Assembly (NCBI GenBank): GCA_022866185.1
Contig: JALHUG010000042.1
Location: forward strand, 1 to 9,912
DNA: 9,912 nt
Direction: 5' to 3'
From: Dehalococcoidia bacterium
GTDB taxonomy: Bacteria; Chloroflexota; Dehalococcoidia; SM23-28-2
The notes below the pieces were generated by a model. It was not told the DNA's origin. It saw only the letters and a program-made list of their open reading frames with translations, and did not search any database. This document shows positions 6,579-9,912 of the stretch, piece by piece (the first letter of the stretch is position 1; every line of letters begins with the position of its first letter). Made by a program: the position numbers and the translations under genes.

Positions 6579-8321
6579 TTACGGCGCCCGTATCTCGTGG
6601 GGCCTCATCACAATGAACCAGTCGCGGTTTTCCTCGAGCATCAGGTTCTCAGCCTCCTCCGCGACTGTGCGGACTGCCTCGATATCCCGGGCATTTTCCA
6701 TGCGCTTCTTGGCTCCCTCGAGATGACGCGCCATCTGCTCGTACCGCTCGGAGTTGCGCAGATATTCTCTCTCTCCTCGAATGCCGCCTACGGCGGCTCC
6801 GAGGGCGGGCATCGTAATCGCTAGGAAGACCAGCAAGTCGGCCCACGATAGCGGGCCGCTTGACGTGTCCTCGACGACGCCGGACGCGTGCAGTGCAGCA
6901 GCCACAAGCGTGGCCGCGAAGAAAGCCACCGCGCCAAGGCTTAGCCGGAGATCGCGAGCTTTGTACTTGTGATGCGCGCTCTCGTGGAACCCCCTCTGGT
7001 CGTCTATCCAGTCGTCGACCAGGAATTGCCGCAACTCTTGTGCGCTTGACTGGCAGTTCACCCGCGGCCGCCGACTCCACACTTCGCCAAATGCGCGGCG
7101 AACCCACTCCTCAGAAGACTGACCGAGACTGACTCGTTCGAGGCTGGCTTCGCGGTGACCCGGCAGACCTGCTAGTGCCAGAAAGAACGCGGAGCGAAAC
7201 CGTTCGGCCAGGAACCGGTACGATATCCACCGGTCGTGGAAGTGACACCGTCGGCCGACTAAGACGCCGACCAGCAGGATCAGCATTAGCCCCACCTCGA
7301 TCCCGGCCAACTGGGGAGTTCCAGGCGCAAAGAGCACCTGACCCGCAACCGCAGCCACCGCCCCGGCCGCCAGGAGAAACGAAGCATTGCTGAGTATGTA
7401 GTACCAGTTCTGGTAGTGCATCGCCAGGAGGTCAGCCCTCACATAGAACGGCGATACCCACTCGGAAATCACCTGCAACGGCAGCCCACCGGCATTCGAC
7501 TGCTGAGCTGCACTCAAGAGCTGGCCCCGGTACTCGCCGATTTGTTGCTCCATATCCTCCTGAGTGATCTTGGCCCGGTTGTAGTCATCGAGTTGCCGTA
7601 AAGGCATCGTGTTGATGCCGTTTCCCAGCTCCTCGACCAATTGGTGCCCCCCCTTCGTGGAAATCCAGAAGAGGGGAACGCGAGAATGCTGCGCATCTGA
7701 GGTAGAGGGCTTACGTTTGAAGGTACAGCACCGCCGGATGAATCCGTGGGCATGCTCGATCAAGTTCCACAGACCACGACGAGGGTGGTCATTCGGCCCC
7801 CGCTGTTTCACGCTTGCCCGCGCGTATTCCACGATCTCAGCGGTTCCGCCCTGGCCGCGCGATGGCTCCCCGTCCCACAGGGCGATTAGCACGTCGCAAT
7901 GGTCGACCACGTAATGCCCCACGCTCTCGTATGCCTTCTCGCGGCTCTCGGACGGGCCCAACTCCGTGACCTCCCTTGCCTGCGAGAGCAGAGCGTCGAA
8001 CTCGCGCTTCGACTCATCTGACTGGAAATCGCGCAGGTATTCCTCTCGCGGCAGGGGCAGAGGCACTTCGAGGTCGGCCCCGTCGTTCCTCAGTACCTCC
8101 CGAGCGACCAGCCGGTCGGCGCCCTCTGCGAGCGGCGAAATCACTGTGAACAGGATGGGAGTATGCGGGGATGACGGCACGAGTTCCCTTATTCGTTGAA
8201 GCGCCCGTTTCACCTGCTCCGCCAGTGCTCCCTCATCGGGTAGACGGCGATGGCCGGTCACCCCAATGCGCAACCTGAAGGGAATCCTACCTTGATCGCT
8301 GGTGTTTGACTGGTAATTCAC
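6579..8321 (-). CDS. SLOG nucleotide-sensor domain fused to four-helix SLATT/DUF4231-like membrane effector
   Basis: The protein has 580 residues. Residues 15-175 form a Rossmann-like SLOG domain with its landmarks in order: RIGVTGHRRL (18-27), SPLAEGADRLV (62-72), VLIALWDG (144-151) and GGTAEIVEYA (158-167). In this superfamily the Gly-rich motifs bind nucleotide-derived ligands. A linker region (about 176-290) follows. Membrane helices are predicted at about 307-330, 337-356, 457-479 and 492-512, i.e. two hairpins. Each is followed by a similar amphipathic segment (YRFLAERFRSA at 368-378; YEQMARHLEGA at 527-537) typical of SLATT domains, which are proposed pore-forming effectors in conflict systems. 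The start is GTG at 8321, supported by AGGGG 8 nt upstream and by the first SLOG strand lying just downstream. It is first in the minus-strand cluster and ends 18 nt before the first TIR gene. SLOG is the proposed sensor and SLATT the output; function is inferred from family knowledge. Confidence 0.88.
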   Translation of the reverse strand: MNYQSNTSDQGRIPFRLRIGVTGHRRLPDEGALAEQVKRALQRIRELVPSSPHTPILFTVISPLAEGADRLVAREVLRNDGADLEVPLPLPREEYLRDFQSDESKREFDALLSQAREVTELGPSESREKAYESVGHYVVDHCDVLIALWDGEPSRGQGGTAEIVEYARASVKQRGPNDHPRRGLWNLIEHAHGFIRRCCTFKRKPSTSDAQHSRVPLFWISTKGGHQLVEELGNGINTMPLRQLDDYNRAKITQEDMEQQIGEYRGQLLSAAQQSNAGGLPLQVISEWVSPFYVRADLLAMHYQNWYYILSNASFLLAAGAVAAVAGQVLFAPGTPQLAGIEVGLMLILLVGVLVGRRCHFHDRWISYRFLAERFRSAFFLALAGLPGHREASLERVSLGQSSEEWVRRAFGEVWSRRPRVNCQSSAQELRQFLVDDWIDDQRGFHESAHHKYKARDLRLSLGAVAFFAATLVAAALHASGVVEDTSSGPLSWADLLVFLAITMPALGAAVGGIRGEREYLRNSERYEQMARHLEGAKKRMENARDIEAVRTVAEEAENLMLEENRDWFIVMRPHEIRAP

Positions 8322-8329
8322 AGAAGCTA

Positions 8330-8334
8330 CCCCT
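8330..8334 (-). promoter_or_regulatory. Ribosome binding site supporting the GTG start of the SLOG-SLATT gene
   Basis: AGGGG on the minus strand ends 8 nt before the GTG at 8321-8319. No better-placed ATG precedes the conserved GVTGHR strand, so this site decides the start. Confidence 0.55.
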
Positions 8335-8428
8335 GCTTGGCTACGTCTCCCGTTTTGTCACTGCGCCCACCCGCTTGTGTCCGTGTCTGATCTACCAGGG
8401 CGCTGCTCATTCGGCCTGCAGCACACCG

Positions 8429-8457
8429 ATTATAACGCTGGCGACAAGATGCGAGAA
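8429..8457 (-). promoter_or_regulatory. Candidate promoter of the SLOG-SLATT / TIR cluster
   Basis: The minus strand has a perfect TATAAT at 8434-8429. It lies 17 nt from TTCTCG (8457-8452), a weak -35 with 3 of 6 consensus positions. It is about 108 nt upstream of the GTG at 8321 and faces the cluster. The -10 is strong; the -35 is not. Confidence 0.5.
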
Positions 8458-8506
8458 GATGGTGTCTCGCCGTGCTGAGCCCCTATTATGCCCCGTTGAC
8501 ACCATC
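8458..8506. promoter_or_regulatory. 9-bp inverted repeat between divergent promoters (candidate operator)
   Basis: GATGGTGTC at 8458-8466 and GACACCATC at 8498-8506 are perfect inverted copies with 31 bases between. The left arm abuts the -35 of the minus-strand promoter candidate; the right arm overlaps the TTGACA of the plus-strand candidate. A second pair, GTGCTGA (8472-8478) and TCAGCAC (8505-8511), shares two bases with the right arm, so the two pairings compete. This could be an operator or an RNA fold. Confidence 0.4.
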
Positions 8507-8523
8507 AGCACCAGCGCTAAGAT
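8496..8523 (+). promoter_or_regulatory. Candidate promoter of the WD40 gene
   Basis: A perfect TTGACA (8496-8501), a 16-nt spacer and TAAGAT (8518-8523, 4 of 6 consensus positions) lie about 66 nt before the ATG at 8590 and point toward it. The -35 lies inside the right arm of the inverted repeat. Confidence 0.5.
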
Positions 8524-8589
8524 AGCTCTACACCCGCCGCGTGGGTGCAGGGTGAGCTCTTGGAAGCCCTGAAAGCCTGAGGCTGTGCT

Positions 8590-9912
8590 ATGACAGTGTT
8601 GGCCGGACGTCGCGAGCAGCTCGAACTCCTCTCGCGCACATTAGAACGCGAGGCGCACATCGTGATGCGGGAGCCGGACGTGCTCGCCTGCCACCTGCAC
8701 AACATGATTTGGCTGGATCAGGGCGAGAACGGCCCAGCCGGGCCGCTCCTGGCGCGGGCCCGTGAGGCGCTGGCAGGTCGCCCGTGGCTGCGCCTGACCA
8801 ATCGCCCGCCGGTCGGGCGCTCCGGTCTTGTCCGCGTGCTGGAACACGGTGCGCCGGCATCAGTGAGAGCCGCCGTCTGGTCACCGGGCGGGGCCCTCGT
8901 GGCCTCAGTAGGCTACGAGGACACCGTCGTGCGGGTGTGGGACTCAGCCACGGGGAGGTCCGTCGCCATCCTGAGAGGGCACACGGACCACGTCGTGGAC
9001 GTAGCCTGGTCGCCGGACGGAGGCCTGCTGGCATCAGGGAGTGCCGACCACACCGTGCGGCTGTGGGACGGCGCCACAGGGAAGCCCGTCGCCATCCTGG
9101 AGGGCCACACGGGCCACGTCGACGCCGTGGCCTGGTCGCCCGACGGGTCCCTTCTTGCCTCGGGCAGTTGGGACGACACCGTACGGCTGTGGGACCCAGC
9201 CACCGGGAAGCCGGTGGCCTTGCTGGAGGGGCACACCGACCATGTCGAGGCCGTGGCCTGGTCGCCGGAGGGGACCCTCCTGGCCTCCGGGGGTGGAGAT
9301 GGCACCGTGCGGCTGTGGGACCCGGCCACGCGGAAGCCGAGGGCCACGCTGAAGGCGCACGCGCAGGGGTCTGGGTTCGGGTTCGGGTCCCTGGGTGGGG
9401 TCAGTGCCCTCGCGTGGTCGCCGGACGGGACGCTCCTAGCCTCTGGGGGTGGAGATGGCACCGTGCGGCTGTGGGACCCGGCCACGAAGAAGCACAGCAT
9501 CACGCTGGAGGGCCGCAGCCCGGGGTTGTTTGGCGCCCAGGAGGGAGTCAGCGCGCTGGCGTGGTCGCCTGATGGGGCCCTCCTGGCTTCGGGGAGCACA
9601 TGGGGCACTGTGTGGCTGTGGGACCCGGCCACTGAGAAACCGACGGCCATGCTGCGTGGGCACAGGCCCGAGTTCGGCTGGTTGCTGTCCGAGCGGGGGG
9701 TCACGGCCCTGGCGTGGTCGCCGGATGGGGTGCTCCTGGCCTCAGCGGGTGCGGACCATACTGTGCGGCTGTGGGACCCGGCCGTCGCGAAATCCGTTAC
9801 CCTTCTCGAGGGCCACACCGCTGCGGTTCGGGCGGTGGCCTGGTCGGCAGACGGGGCTCTGTTGGCGTCAGCAGTGGGCCTTGGCATGACCGTCCGGCTG
9901 TGGGACGCGGCC
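8590..9912 (+). CDS. WD40-repeat protein with a STAND-type helical N-terminus, 3' end outside window
   Basis: The frame is open from ATG 8590 to the window edge (441 codons, no stop). In-frame stops at 8578, 8518, 8497 and 8476 bar extension upstream, and GAGG lies 7 nt before the ATG. Residues 1-75 are helical and contain LLSRTLEREAHIVMREPDVL and PWLRL (65-69). To me this resembles the segment between the NTPase and WD40 repeats of bacterial STAND (NB-ARC/NACHT) proteins; that comparison is from memory and not searched. Residues 85-441 hold eight WD40 repeats so far (AWSPDG...LLASGS...TVRLWDPATGK...LEGHT). Three successive blades carry Gly/Phe-rich loop insertions. No signal peptide or membrane helix is seen, so it is probably cytoplasmic. 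It is divergent from the SLOG-SLATT/TIR cluster, with which it shares a possible control region. It may be an N-terminally truncated STAND protein or a free WD40 scaffold. Confidence 0.88.
   Translation, partial: MTVLAGRREQLELLSRTLEREAHIVMREPDVLACHLHNMIWLDQGENGPAGPLLARAREALAGRPWLRLTNRPPVGRSGLVRVLEHGAPASVRAAVWSPGGALVASVGYEDTVVRVWDSATGRSVAILRGHTDHVVDVAWSPDGGLLASGSADHTVRLWDGATGKPVAILEGHTGHVDAVAWSPDGSLLASGSWDDTVRLWDPATGKPVALLEGHTDHVEAVAWSPEGTLLASGGGDGTVRLWDPATRKPRATLKAHAQGSGFGFGSLGGVSALAWSPDGTLLASGGGDGTVRLWDPATKKHSITLEGRSPGLFGAQEGVSALAWSPDGALLASGSTWGTVWLWDPATEKPTAMLRGHRPEFGWLLSERGVTALAWSPDGVLLASAGADHTVRLWDPAVAKSVTLLEGHTAAVRAVAWSADGALLASAVGLGMTVRLWDAA
8878..9912 (+). repeat. WD40 repeats, 126-bp base period with insertions
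   Basis: The Trp codon of the (A/V)WSPDG motif lies at 8878, 9007, 9133, 9259, 9415, 9562, 9715 and 9841, giving spacings of 129, 126, 126, 156, 147, 153 and 126 bp. Bases 9283-9330 and 9439-9486 are almost identical, indicating a recent blade duplication. The last repeat is cut by the window end. Confidence 0.92.

Noticed and set aside
8784..9572. Plus-strand 262-codon frame overlapping the WD40 gene
   Set aside because: Arg/Gly/Ala-rich low-complexity translation in the wrong phase; the true frame carries intact WD40 repeats.
8913..9887. Long antisense open frame (324 codons) opposite the WD40 gene
   Set aside because: Its repeats (SHSRTV, PSGD) are the mirror of the WD40 codons; GC-rich repeat DNA keeps the opposite frame open. 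The sense strand has clear WD40 motifs and an RBS.

Overview
The window is high-GC, tightly packed bacterial DNA in which almost every protein is a beta-propeller or the partner of one. Proline/threonine-rich linkers, long propeller arrays of three kinds (PD40/TolB-like, PQQ-like and WD40) and TIR_2-type domains suggest a large-genome environmental bacterium, perhaps Chloroflexota or a similar phylum. This is inference from style only; there is no rRNA or housekeeping marker.

Layout. Bases 2-1279 (+) hold the 3' part of a PD40-propeller gene that enters from the left edge. It converges on a minus-strand cluster spanning 8321 down to 1427. Read in the direction of transcription, the cluster contains (i) a SLOG-type nucleotide-sensor domain fused to four membrane helices of SLATT/DUF4231 type (8321-6579), (ii) a TIR - transmembrane - ectodomain - 8-repeat PQQ-like propeller protein (6560-4266), (iii) a frame-broken tail of about four further propeller repeats (4265-3800), and (iv) a second, diverged TIR - transmembrane - ectodomain - 8-repeat propeller protein (3709-1427). 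A 268-bp divergent region (8322-8589) has a candidate promoter facing each way and a 9-bp inverted repeat whose arms lie at the two -35 elements. Rightward from 8590 runs a WD40-repeat gene that leaves the window at 9912; its N-terminus resembles the helical segment that precedes the WD40 repeats in STAND (NB-ARC/NACHT) proteins, but no NTPase is present.

How the genes may work together (inference). Each TIR protein has the topology of a receptor: cytoplasmic TIR with a candidate catalytic Glu75, one signal-anchor helix, and an external propeller. The SLOG-SLATT protein combines a predicted nucleotide-ligand domain with a predicted pore or membrane effector. A coherent model is that extracytoplasmic recognition activates the TIR NADase, a nucleotide product binds SLOG, and the SLATT helices perturb the membrane. 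That would make it a Toll-like-receptor-shaped relative of Thoeris-type TIR signalling. Two receptors with different ectodomains would share one effector. The domain calls are well supported by the sequence; the signalling model is not proven by it.
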